A stretch of 64,000 nt of DNA from Micromonospora sp. LH3U1 (GTDB lineage: Bacteria > Actinomycetota > Actinomycetes > Mycobacteriales > Micromonosporaceae): positions 4,463,501 through 4,527,500 of the forward strand of contig NZ_CP116936.1 in the NCBI RefSeq assembly GCF_028475105.1, written 5' to 3'. This document shows positions 48,399 through 56,507 of this stretch, piece by piece; positions within the stretch are counted from its first letter, which is position 1, and every line of letters begins with the position of its first letter. A program made the translations under genes and the position numbers. The notes below the pieces were generated by a model. It searched no databases. It was not told the DNA's origin and worked only from the letters and a program-made list of their open reading frames with translations.

Positions 48399-49130
48399 TC
48401 AGGCGTAGAGGATGCGGGCCAGCATGGCCGGATCGGTGACGAAGGCGTGGGCCACGTCGGTCAGCTTGCGGTTGTGCCGGCGGGCGTAACTGCGGATGAG
48501 GACGAACGCCTCGTCGACGTCGATACCGGCAGCTTGCGCGACGGCCCCCTTCGCCTGTTCGATGACGATGCGGCTGTTCAGTGCGCCTTGCAATTGCTCG
48601 GTCAGGAGCTCACCGCGTCGGATGGCACGCTCCTGCAGCAGTCCGATCGCCGCAACATCCGCCAGGGCCTGCATGATCGGCACGTCGGTGTCCGCAAAGT
48701 CACCACCCTTGGTGCCACCGAAGACGTTCAACGCTCCGATCACATTGGCCCGCAGCCGCAGCGGAAACGCGTGTACCGACTGAAACCCGGCGGCGGTGGC
48801 ACGTGGCGCGAACCGGGGCCATCGGCCACCTGCTTGGCCCAGGTCGACGTTGATGACGGGCACGGCAGTCTGGAAAGCCTCCAGGCACGGGCCCTCCTGA
48901 CTCTGCAACTGGAACAGTTCCACCAGTTTGACGTTCTCGTTCGAGCCCGCCATGAATTCGAGCCGCCCATGTTGATCGGCCAGGAGGAGCCCGACGGCGG
49001 CCGCGTTGACCAGGTCGGCCGCCCGATCGGTCAACATGTGCAGGAAATCGATCAGGTCGAAGTCGGCCACCAGGGTGTCGGCCACCTCGACAAAGATCGT
49101 CGCCATCCGTTCGGCGGAAACGCTGGTCAT
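48399..49130 (-). CDS. GAF-ANTAR regulator (downstream of tandem pair)
   Basis: A 243-residue protein. The GAF domain (about 15-155) has LQSQEGPCLEAFQTAVPVIN and VHAFPLRLRANVIGALNVFG. The ANTAR domain (about 175-235) has LNSRIVIEQAKGAVAQAAG and AFVLIRSYARRHNRKLTDVA. It should bind nascent RNA hairpins and act as an antiterminator. ATG 49130 follows GGGAGGCAAGC. The second gene of a tandem GAF-ANTAR pair, separated by 53 nt. Confidence 0.9.
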   Translation of the reverse strand: MTSVSAERMATIFVEVADTLVADFDLIDFLHMLTDRAADLVNAAAVGLLLADQHGRLEFMAGSNENVKLVELFQLQSQEGPCLEAFQTAVPVINVDLGQAGGRWPRFAPRATAAGFQSVHAFPLRLRANVIGALNVFGGTKGGDFADTDVPIMQALADVAAIGLLQERAIRRGELLTEQLQGALNSRIVIEQAKGAVAQAAGIDVDEAFVLIRSYARRHNRKLTDVAHAFVTDPAMLARILYA

Positions 49131-49183
49131 GCTTGCCTCCCGGCTGGTCCAGCTCTCGTAGGCACATTCATAGGAATTTGGAG

Positions 49184-49909
49184 TCACCGCTCGTCGAGGT
49201 CGAACCGCAGCCGCCGCGCGACGATGTCCCGGGTCACATCGTTGAGACGGCGATTCTCGGCGTACGCGTAGGCTCGGATCCGCGCCATCGCCTCACCGAG
49301 GGTGACTCCAAGCTGGACCATGACCATCCCCTGGGCTTGGAACAACTCGGCACGGTACTCGGCCCCGTCATCATCGATGTCGGCGATACCGCCGCTGGCC
49401 CGCTGGGCCTGCCGGTCGAGCAGGGCGGTCACGGTGACATCTGCGAAGGCGAGAGCATCGGCGAGTTCCGTGTCGGTCAGTGGGCCGGCACGGTCACGGA
49501 ACACGTCCAGAACGCCGAGTCGGGCAGCGCCGATCTGCAGCGGGAACGCGAACACCGCGCGTAGACCGCCCGCATGAGCGGCAGGTGCGTAGAACGGCCA
49601 TCGGCCGTCCGCGCTGTCCACGAGATCGCCGAGATTGGCGACCAACACCGGGCGACGGCTGGCGAAGGCGTCGATGGAGGGCCCCTCACCGAACACGAAT
49701 TGCAAATCCTCGATACGCTCGCTCGCCGAGTCGGACGCGGCGACCGCCCCCCGGACTCCGTCCTCGGCCATCACGCTGATCCCAGCGCCGGACGCGGCGA
49801 GTTTCTGCGCGGCGGCACCGCACACCCGATGCAGCAGGCCATCGCTTCGGCCCGGCTCGCCGGACTGTCGCAGGATGAGGTTCTTTATGACTGCGGCACG
49901 GCTATCCAT
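49184..49909 (-). CDS. GAF-ANTAR regulator (upstream of tandem pair)
   Basis: A 241-residue protein with GAF (about 20-165, FGEGPSIDAFASRRPVLVAN, VFAFPLQIGAARLGVLDVFR) and ANTAR (about 180-235, ELFQAQGMVMVQLGVTLGEA, RIRAYAYAENRRLNDVTRDI). The ANTAR start is shorter than in its neighbour. ATG 49909 is the likely start, although no site is evident; a GTG at 49936 is alternative. The tandem arrangement with the next gene suggests sequential or heterodimeric action on shared leader RNAs. Confidence 0.87.
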   Translation of the reverse strand: MDSRAAVIKNLILRQSGEPGRSDGLLHRVCGAAAQKLAASGAGISVMAEDGVRGAVAASDSASERIEDLQFVFGEGPSIDAFASRRPVLVANLGDLVDSADGRWPFYAPAAHAGGLRAVFAFPLQIGAARLGVLDVFRDRAGPLTDTELADALAFADVTVTALLDRQAQRASGGIADIDDDGAEYRAELFQAQGMVMVQLGVTLGEAMARIRAYAYAENRRLNDVTRDIVARRLRFDLDER

Positions 49910-50196
49910 CGATCGCGCCGATGCCACGACTAGCACCGACGTATCGGCGCGGCAACGGCACTCGTGAGATCACGGAATTCGGATGCGGCACGGCGGCACC
50001 TTCCAGGGTGAGGCACCGCCGAAGACTGGGGCAGCAGACTCAATCTTAGTCGCGGATCGAGTGCCTCGCATGGAGGAGCCGCGCGGCCAAGATCGACTGA
50101 GCAGAGCGGGCCGCTACGCGGTAGCATCGATGCACGGTCCGTCTTGGAGCGATGCCCCAGCCCCCGGCATGAGTCTATTCATGCCGAGGTGAGGCC

Positions 50197-50613
50197 ATGG
50201 TTCAGCTATCCGACGATCACTTCTCCATCACCGTGCTGGCCGCCCCGGAGGCGCCTACGGCTCTGGTCTGCCTCGCGGGTGAGATCGACCTGGAGGCCAG
50301 TTCGGCGTTGTCGGACGTGGCCGACCGCCTGTCCGCCATCGCGCCGACCGAGGTCGTCGTTGACGTAGCTGACGTCACCTTCGCCTGCTCCACGCTGCCC
50401 AACTTCCTCGCCCGAATGCACCTCGGTCTTCCGAACAGCTCTGCGCTGGTCGTGTGCCGTCCTACGACCAACGTCCAGCGCCTGCTTGATTTGACAGACA
50501 TGGCGCGAATAGCGACGCTGCGCGCAGATCTGCCGACGTCTGGTTCCTGGGCGTCGCTCGATGGCACGAGACCCTGCGGAGTCCGGCCACGGCTAGCCCC
50601 GGCGGCGCCGTAA
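50197..50613 (+). CDS. STAS-domain protein with altered phosphoacceptor loop
   Basis: A 138-residue STAS-like protein (FSITVLAAPEAPTALVCLAG through RLLDLTDMARI). The loop corresponding to DSSG reads FACSTLPNFLARM: the Asp is replaced by Cys but one Ser remains. The C-terminal 40 residues are unstructured and basic. Its last 21 nt overlap the convergent epimerase gene. The start follows GAGGTGAGGCC. It lies beside two GAF-ANTAR genes and is probably part of the same signalling block. Confidence 0.8.
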   Translation: MVQLSDDHFSITVLAAPEAPTALVCLAGEIDLEASSALSDVADRLSAIAPTEVVVDVADVTFACSTLPNFLARMHLGLPNSSALVVCRPTTNVQRLLDLTDMARIATLRADLPTSGSWASLDGTRPCGVRPRLAPAAP

Positions 50614-51534
50614 CGTCAGGTCTGCGGCTGCGGTCTGCCACTGCGGATAGTCGAAGGTGAAACCCGCAGCAGAGAGCCGTCCTGGGACAACCCGCCGGCT
50701 CTTCAGCAGCAGTTCGGTGTCTGACCGGATCGCGAACGCGCCGACCCCGGCCATCCATCTTGTTGCCGGCAGGCCAACCGGGGTCCGCCAGGCCGAACGC
50801 AGCTCACGCATGAAATCTCGCTGCGGCAACGGGCCGGGTGCGGCCAGGTTCACGGCCCCGGTGAGGTCGTCGCGCTCGATCAGGAATCGGATGGCGCGGA
50901 CGAAGTCCTGCTCGTGGATCCACGAGACATACTGCCTACCGCCCGCGACCGGTCCGCCGAGTCCGAGCCGCGCAAGCCAGCTCAGCACGTCGAACACGCC
51001 ACCGCGGTCGGGGCTCATCACCATGGCCGACCGCAGCGCGACCTTGCGCGTATCGGGAGTCGCCGCCTGCTCCTGCGCAGCTTCCCAATTCTGGGCGATC
51101 TCGACGCTGTACGCCCAGTACCCGGGCACACCCTGCTCGCCACCGCCGATCAGGCCACCGTCCTCGTCGTTGGCCGCGTCGAACCGGTGGGCATAAATCG
51201 TGGCGGTGCTCATCTGCATCCACACCTTGGGTGGGCGGGCCGCCTCGGCGATGGCCTCGCCGACAACCCGTGTCGACTCCACACGGGAGCTCATCATGGC
51301 GTCGAGGTTCTCCGCGGTGTACCGACAGCTCACACTGCGCCCCGCCAGATTGATGACCACATCGCTGCCGTTGATCTGCTCGGCCCAATCGCCAAGCGTG
51401 GAGCCGTCCCAGTGAACCTGACGCGCACCCTTCGGCGAGCGCGTCAACAGCACGACATCGTGACCCTCCGCAGTCAGCGCCCGATCCAGGATCGTGCCGA
51501 CCTGGCCAGTGCCCCCGGGAATGACGACCTTCAC
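50593..51534 (-). CDS. TIGR01777-family NAD(P)-dependent epimerase/reductase
   Basis: A 313-residue extended SDR of the TIGR01777 (SDR39U1) family. The nucleotide motif is IPGGTGQVGTIL (residues 5-16). The fold continues with VVINLAGRSVSCRYTAEN, the family motif SWIHEQDFVRAIRFLIE and a C-terminal RRVVPGRLSAAGFTF. Substrate is unknown across the family. The GTG 51534 follows GAGGAGTT. Two overlapping inverted repeats lie 27-51 nt upstream. Its 3' end overlaps the STAS gene. Confidence 0.88.
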   Translation of the reverse strand: MKVVIPGGTGQVGTILDRALTAEGHDVVLLTRSPKGARQVHWDGSTLGDWAEQINGSDVVINLAGRSVSCRYTAENLDAMMSSRVESTRVVGEAIAEAARPPKVWMQMSTATIYAHRFDAANDEDGGLIGGGEQGVPGYWAYSVEIAQNWEAAQEQAATPDTRKVALRSAMVMSPDRGGVFDVLSWLARLGLGGPVAGGRQYVSWIHEQDFVRAIRFLIERDDLTGAVNLAAPGPLPQRDFMRELRSAWRTPVGLPATRWMAGVGAFAIRSDTELLLKSRRVVPGRLSAAGFTFDYPQWQTAAADLTLRRRRG

Positions 51535-51560
51535 AACTCCTCCTCGTCGGGCGCCTAAAT

Positions 51561-51585
51561 TTGAACACGTTCAACTTCGTGTTGA
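51561..51585 (-). promoter_or_regulatory. Overlapping inverted repeats upstream of the TIGR01777 gene
   Basis: TTGAAC-AC-GTTCAA occupies 51561-51574, and TCAAC (51571-51575) with GTTGA (51581-51585) forms a second repeat sharing the middle arm. The A/T-rich site is 27 nt before the GTG start, a typical place for a repressor. No regulator gene of a fitting class is adjacent. Confidence 0.45.
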
Positions 51586-51713
51586 GCGTATCCCCCGATG
51601 ACCATCTGGTCAAGATCGACACCTGAGCTCACCTCTCGGGCAGCCCGGGATACTTAGGACAGCTGAGTACCCGCCATCAGGCACCTGGCTCGAAGATTCA
51701 CTAGCGTGGCCGC

Positions 51714-53255
51714 GTGGTGACATTCCTGCGTCGGTGGACGCTACGTTCGGCGAGCTTCGCCCTGACCTGGCTCTACACCCTCTACCGGATCCATCCGGCG
51801 GTGTGGCGGCTCACCGCGCGTCAATACCGTCCGTTCATGGGCCGCTTCGCCCGGCTGCACGCCTGGATGACCTGCCAGTTCGCCGCGATCGACGTGCCCG
51901 CGTACGGCGACTTTCTTCGCCGCAACCAGTGGCGGTTCCGGTGGTTCGACCTGTCGTCGTACCCGCCGACGGACAAGCGGTCGTACGTACAGGCGTACCC
52001 GGAGGCGCAGCGCTGTTGGCACGGTGAGATCGAGATCGCCGGCAGCGTGGTCGATGAGTCGTCGGGTTCGTCCGGTCAGCCGTTCAACTGGATCCGCAGT
52101 CGCCGCGAGCTGCGCTCGGTCCACAAGAACCTGGCCGGCTACGCGACCATGGTGTTTCCGTCGAAGCGGCGGTTCGTCATCAACGCGTACTCGATGGGCG
52201 CCTGGGCCACGGGCACCAACACCGGCATCGCCATGTCCACGATCGCGATGGTGAAGAACACCGGACCGGACCTGCAGAAGATCGTCGACACCCTGTTGTA
52301 CTTCGGGCCCGGCTTCGACTACATCGTCACCGCCTACCCACCGTTCCTCAAGCACCTCCGCGACAAGCTCGACGCCGAGGACTTCCCGTGGGCTGACTAC
52401 CGCATCAGCGGTCTGGTCGGTGGCGAGGGGATGACCGAGGCGCTGCGCGACTACCTACAGGAGCGCTTCGGCAAGGTGCGCTCCGGCTACGGGGCCAGCG
52501 ACCTCACCATCGGCATCGCCGGGGAGAGCGACTTCAGCGTCTGGGTCCGCCGCCGACTGCGTACCGACGCGGCACTGCGGACCGCCCTGCTCGGCGCCGA
52601 CGAGCACCGGTTGCCGATGGTCTTTCAGTACAACCCGCTGGAGACGTACCTGGAGACCACCCCGGACCATGAGGTGCTCTGCACGATCAACTCGACGGCG
52701 GTGCTCAATCCCCGGGTCCGCTACAACATTGGCGACGAGGGCCGGCTGATCTCGTACCCGGACGTCCTGGCCGCGATCGCCGACCCCGCGGCGCGGGCGG
52801 CCGCGGGGCGCGCCTGGCAGATCGACCGGATGCGGTTACCGCTGCTGTTTCTGTACGGTCGCAAGGACAGCACGATTTCGTACATGGGGGCCAACATCTA
52901 CCCGCAGGACGTCGAGTACGGCCTCTACACCGGCAATTCCCAGGCGCACCTGCTGCAGAGCTTCTGCCTGCAGTTGACCGAGCAGGCCGACCTGGAGAGC
53001 AGACCGGTGGTCAACCTGCAACTTCGCGAAGGCCTGGCGCTCGGCGCCGATGAGCGGCGAACCCTCATCCACACCTGCCGCGCGGGGGTGGTGCGTCACC
53101 TCGCCGAGGTCAGCCGGGACTTTGCCGAGTCCCTCGCCGAGGACCCGTCCGCAGCCGACCTGCGGGTGGAGGTCCACGAGTATGGCACCGGCCCATTCGC
53201 CGACGCCGCGTCCACAATCAAGAACGTGTATCTGGTGAAGGGCGTGACGGCGTGA
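51714..53255 (+). CDS. PaaK/CoF-synthetase-like adenylate-forming enzyme
   Basis: A 513-residue ANL-superfamily enzyme. The ATP loop is SSGSSGQPFNW (about residue 116), followed by GLVGGEGMTEALRDYLQERF, SGYGASDLTIGIAG, a RYNIGDEG motif and LFLYGRKDSTISYMGANIYP. This order is that of phenylacetate-CoA ligase and F390 (CoF) synthetase, which activate a carboxylate or phosphate as an AMP adduct. There is no C-terminal carrier domain. The GTG 51714 has no ribosome-binding site, so the mRNA may be leaderless. First gene of a four-gene coupled operon; the next gene overlaps as GTGA. Confidence 0.85.
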   Translation: MVTFLRRWTLRSASFALTWLYTLYRIHPAVWRLTARQYRPFMGRFARLHAWMTCQFAAIDVPAYGDFLRRNQWRFRWFDLSSYPPTDKRSYVQAYPEAQRCWHGEIEIAGSVVDESSGSSGQPFNWIRSRRELRSVHKNLAGYATMVFPSKRRFVINAYSMGAWATGTNTGIAMSTIAMVKNTGPDLQKIVDTLLYFGPGFDYIVTAYPPFLKHLRDKLDAEDFPWADYRISGLVGGEGMTEALRDYLQERFGKVRSGYGASDLTIGIAGESDFSVWVRRRLRTDAALRTALLGADEHRLPMVFQYNPLETYLETTPDHEVLCTINSTAVLNPRVRYNIGDEGRLISYPDVLAAIADPAARAAAGRAWQIDRMRLPLLFLYGRKDSTISYMGANIYPQDVEYGLYTGNSQAHLLQSFCLQLTEQADLESRPVVNLQLREGLALGADERRTLIHTCRAGVVRHLAEVSRDFAESLAEDPSAADLRVEVHEYGTGPFADAASTIKNVYLVKGVTA

Positions 53256-53698
53256 GGACCACCGATTTCTCCGCCGCTCCCCCGGTGGGCCAGGCGACCG
53301 CCATGTTCGTCGGCGCCACGCGCTACCGCGGGCCGCGCTCGATCATCACGCTCACCCGGGCCTGGTTCAAGATGGTCCGGCAGATGAGACGGATGGACGG
53401 GTACCGGTGGCACACCGTGTATTACCAGTTTCCGTTCACGCTCGGCACGATCGCCTTCTTCAGCGACCGCGACGCGCTGCTGAAGTTCGCCCGCAGCCGC
53501 CACCACCGCGACCTCATGTGTTGGGTGACCGATCACGGCACGAAGAACGCGACCGGTGGCTACATCCGCCTCTACAACGCCGAGCCTGAGGGCTACAGCA
53601 ACGGCATCTGGCGCGCTGAGGCGGACGGCATGGCGCACGTACCAACCTTCACCCCGCTGTCCAGTGAGACGTCCGGCCCGCCGGTGCATCGCGTATGA
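53252..53698 (+). CDS. Small protein of unknown function, possibly ABM-like
   Basis: A 148-residue protein. Hydrophobic beta strands and a middle basic helix (RAWFKMVRQMRRMDGYRWHT) with FPFTLGTIAFFSDRDALLKF resemble a dimeric alpha/beta-barrel as in antibiotic-biosynthesis monooxygenases or DUF4188. I cannot assign it firmly. Its GTG overlaps the adenylating-enzyme stop, and its own stop overlaps the next ATG as ATGA, so translation of all three is coupled. Conserved His residues (RSRHHRDLMCW, TDHGTKNA) may be functional. Confidence 0.75.
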   Translation: MRTTDFSAAPPVGQATAMFVGATRYRGPRSIITLTRAWFKMVRQMRRMDGYRWHTVYYQFPFTLGTIAFFSDRDALLKFARSRHHRDLMCWVTDHGTKNATGGYIRLYNAEPEGYSNGIWRAEADGMAHVPTFTPLSSETSGPPVHRV

Positions 53699-54819
53699 GA
53701 CTGGTCCCCGTGCAGTCGCGGGCCGACCTACGGGCGTTCGTCGACTTTCCGCTCCAGCTCCACCCGACCGACCGGTACGTACCCCTGTTGTCATCGGTCA
53801 TCGCGGCCCACCGCCGCAGCGCTGAGCTGTTCCTGGTCCGCGACCGACACGGCGTCGTCGTTGGGCGCACCAGCATGCACCGCAGCGCGGCCTTCGACAG
53901 CAAGGTGGGCCCACGGCAGCTGTTCGGGCACACAGAGTTCGTCGATGACGACGACGTCTTCGCCACGATCATGGACGGGGTCGAGACCAGGGCCAACGGC
54001 CGACCGCTGTTCGGACCGGTGGCACTGTTGCCGAACCAGACCGGCGGGGTGATCACCTCCGGCTTCGACGACCGCGGCTTCGTGGACTCCGCGTGGAACC
54101 CCGCCTACTACCCGGACATGTACGATCGGCACGGCTTCCACCGTCGCTTCGAGGCCGACACCTGGCTGGTCGACCTCAACGGTACGGCCACGGCCACGGG
54201 TTCACCGCTCACCGCCGGTGCTCCGGTCGTCGCCGACCAGGACCACGGTTTCGCCTTCGACGACGCCCGGATCGCCGCCGAACAAATCGTCATCCGGCAC
54301 GGCTCCCGGTGGCACCTGCGCAGCCAACTGCCGATCCTGCGGCGGATGCTCAACGCGAGCTTCGCACAACTCGGCTACTACACCGATATCTCCGCGGATC
54401 AACTGGCGGAGCAGACCGATGGCCTCGCGTTCCTGCTCGATGAGGCGCTGCTGCTCTGGCTGGAGAAGGCCGGACGACCCGTCGCGTTCGTCGTCACCGT
54501 GCCGGACATCTCCGAATACCTCATGAGCGTCGGCGGCCGGCTCGGCGTACTCAATCAGCTCCGCCTCCTCGCCACCCACGGCCGGTACCGGAGCGACGCC
54601 GTCCTCATCATCAAGGGCACCGTGCCCGACGAGCAGGGCAGGGGTTACCTGACGCTGCTGTCCCGGGAACTGCACCGCAACCTCGCCCGCAACGGCTACC
54701 GGACGCTGCGCAGCACCTTCGTCGAACGGACGAACATCGCCTCGGCCGCCCAGTACCGGCGTGCCGGCGGGCGGCCACTGCACGGCTACACCTTCTATGA
54801 AAGAGGGGCGGCGGCGTGA
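53695..54819 (+). CDS. GNAT-like acyltransferase-type protein
   Basis: A 374-residue protein with a GNAT-related fold in two halves. The N-terminal half (VPVQSRADLRAFVDFPLQLH, then LFLVRDRHGVVVGRTSMHRS) leads to a linker. The C-terminal half contains VAFVVTVPDISEYLMSVGG, the acyl-binding-like RSDAVLIIKGTVPDEQGRGY and FVERTNIASAAQYRRAGGRP, where the Asn and C-terminal motif recall N-acyltransferases. It would modify an amine with an acyl group. Overlaps the preceding stop as ATGA and the following start as GTGA. Confidence 0.75.
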   Translation: MRLVPVQSRADLRAFVDFPLQLHPTDRYVPLLSSVIAAHRRSAELFLVRDRHGVVVGRTSMHRSAAFDSKVGPRQLFGHTEFVDDDDVFATIMDGVETRANGRPLFGPVALLPNQTGGVITSGFDDRGFVDSAWNPAYYPDMYDRHGFHRRFEADTWLVDLNGTATATGSPLTAGAPVVADQDHGFAFDDARIAAEQIVIRHGSRWHLRSQLPILRRMLNASFAQLGYYTDISADQLAEQTDGLAFLLDEALLLWLEKAGRPVAFVVTVPDISEYLMSVGGRLGVLNQLRLLATHGRYRSDAVLIIKGTVPDEQGRGYLTLLSRELHRNLARNGYRTLRSTFVERTNIASAAQYRRAGGRPLHGYTFYERGAAA

Positions 54820-55709
54820 GCTGGGTCGAGCAGTTGCGGGCCAACGAGACGGTCTGCCGCCGGGCACCGAGCGCGCACAACACGCAGCCCTGGCAACCGG
54901 AGTACCACCCCGACGAAATCATCATCGGCGTCGATCCGACCCGTCGACTGCCCGACTCCGACCCGACCGGGCGTGACCTCGCCCTCGGCATCGGCGCTTT
55001 CGTCGAGACGTGCCTCATCGTCTCCGCCGAACTCGGCCTCACCGTCACCGCGGCACCCGGTCCGCGACTGATCCCCGCACCGAACCCGTACGCGACTCCG
55101 TTCACGATCGCCGACGTCGAGGCCCGCCGGGTCGCCCGTGGTCCCTACGCGCCCGGGTACGTCGCCGCCACCGTCATCGCCGACCTCGGGCCGGGCATCG
55201 CGCACGTTCCGACCCGAGATCTCGCGCCGGACCTGGCGGTCGCCGACCGGTGGCTGTTCGGCACACCAGCCGTCGCGGCCGAGTTGCGGGACTGGCTGCG
55301 CCTCAGCCCCCACCACCCTCGATACCACCTCGACGGACTCACCGACCGGGCGCTCGCCCTGTCCCGGTACGAGGCGCGGGTCCTGTCCGCCGCGCTCCGC
55401 GCGTACCCGGTCACCCGCCGGCTGGGCCTTCCGGCGCTGCTGGCAGCCAGCGGCCGCGGCCTGTTGCGCTACGACGGCAGCATCCTGGTCCTGCTCGCCG
55501 ACGACGACGACCACGTCGCCGCAGGCCGGCGTCTTCTGCGTACGTGGCTGACTCTCGCCCGACACGGCTTGGCGGTCCATCCACTCAGCCAGCTCATCGA
55601 CTGCCCGGCGACCGCCAGTCGGCTCGCCGAGCGGGTGGGCGGCCAACCGCTCGCGGTGTTTCGCGTCGGCCGACCCCTCGCCGAACCGGTCCGCTCGGCC
55701 CGACGCTAG
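54816..55709 (+). CDS. Nitroreductase-fold (Acg-like) flavoprotein
   Basis: A 297-residue protein with the nitroreductase-fold signature RRAPSAHNTQPWQPEY at residues 16-31, a GIGAFVETCLIVSAELGL helix and a terminal GQPLAVFRVGRP strand. The sequence resembles the Acg branch, which has a covered flavin pocket and can lack turnover with nitro compounds. Its start overlaps the GNAT-like stop as GTGA. As the last enzyme in the operon it may oxidise or reduce an intermediate made by the upstream activities. Confidence 0.82.
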   Translation: MSWVEQLRANETVCRRAPSAHNTQPWQPEYHPDEIIIGVDPTRRLPDSDPTGRDLALGIGAFVETCLIVSAELGLTVTAAPGPRLIPAPNPYATPFTIADVEARRVARGPYAPGYVAATVIADLGPGIAHVPTRDLAPDLAVADRWLFGTPAVAAELRDWLRLSPHHPRYHLDGLTDRALALSRYEARVLSAALRAYPVTRRLGLPALLAASGRGLLRYDGSILVLLADDDDHVAAGRRLLRTWLTLARHGLAVHPLSQLIDCPATASRLAERVGGQPLAVFRVGRPLAEPVRSARR

Positions 55710-55822
55710 CGGACCGGGACTTGGTGCGACATCTGCACACCACCGTGACCTGTGGTTTGTCACAAACGAGCGGCGCGGATCGACGTTGCTGTCGTAAGCC
55801 ACCTCGGGAGGGAGCACACCAG

Positions 55823-56503
55823 ATGCGCATCGTCGTTCTCGGCGCGAACGGGGGCACGGGCCGTCGCCTGGCACAGCAGGCGCTGGACGCCGGCCATGAC
55901 GTACGGGCGGTGACCCGGCAGCCGCGGTCGTTCCCGGTCAGGGGCCCCGGCTTGGAGGTGGTGGCCGCAGATGTCACCGTGGACGTCCCGGTGGCCGGTG
56001 CCGACGTGGTGCTGTCGACGCTCGGAGTGCCGTTCACGCGGCAACCGGTGACGCTCTACAGCCGCAGCACCACGACGGTCCTGTCCGCGATGCGCCGTGA
56101 GGGTGTGCGGCGGCTCGTCGTGGTCAGTTCCAGCGCCACCGAGCCGCACCACCACGCCGAGGGCGGTTTCCTGCTCAACCGCGTCATCCAGCCGTTGGTC
56201 ACCGCCACGATCGGCAGATCCACCTACGCCGACATGCGCGCCATGGAGACGCTGGTGCGGGACAGCAACCTCGACTGGACGATCGTGCGTCCGTCCGGGC
56301 TATTCGACAGCGACAGCGTCACTCGCTACAGGCTCTCCGAGAATCGCTCCGACGGTGTCTTCACCAGCCGCGCGGACCTGGCGGCCTGCCTGCTGGCCCA
56401 GGCCACCGACACTGCGTGGGTCGACCGGACCGTCGCTGTCACAACCGCGGAGGGCACTCCGACACTATTGGCGATGCTGCGGCGGGAAGCGTTCGGGAAA
56501 TAA
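55823..56503 (+). CDS. NAD(P)H-binding Rossmann-fold oxidoreductase
   Basis: A 226-residue atypical SDR (NAD(P)H-binding/NmrA-like). The dinucleotide motif is GANGGTGRRLAQQAL at residues 7-21, followed by ADVVLSTLGVPF and WTIVRPSGLFDSD. ATG 55823 has GGGAGGGAGCACACCAG upstream. Its stop is 4 nt before the ATG of the ECF41-like sigma gene. Rossmann-fold oxidoreductases or epimerases beside ECF41 sigma factors are a known partner class (the COE set), so this gene is probably a target of the sigma factor or works with it. Confidence 0.87.
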   Translation: MRIVVLGANGGTGRRLAQQALDAGHDVRAVTRQPRSFPVRGPGLEVVAADVTVDVPVAGADVVLSTLGVPFTRQPVTLYSRSTTTVLSAMRREGVRRLVVVSSSATEPHHHAEGGFLLNRVIQPLVTATIGRSTYADMRAMETLVRDSNLDWTIVRPSGLFDSDSVTRYRLSENRSDGVFTSRADLAACLLAQATDTAWVDRTVAVTTAEGTPTLLAMLRREAFGK

Positions 56504-56507
56504 GCGG

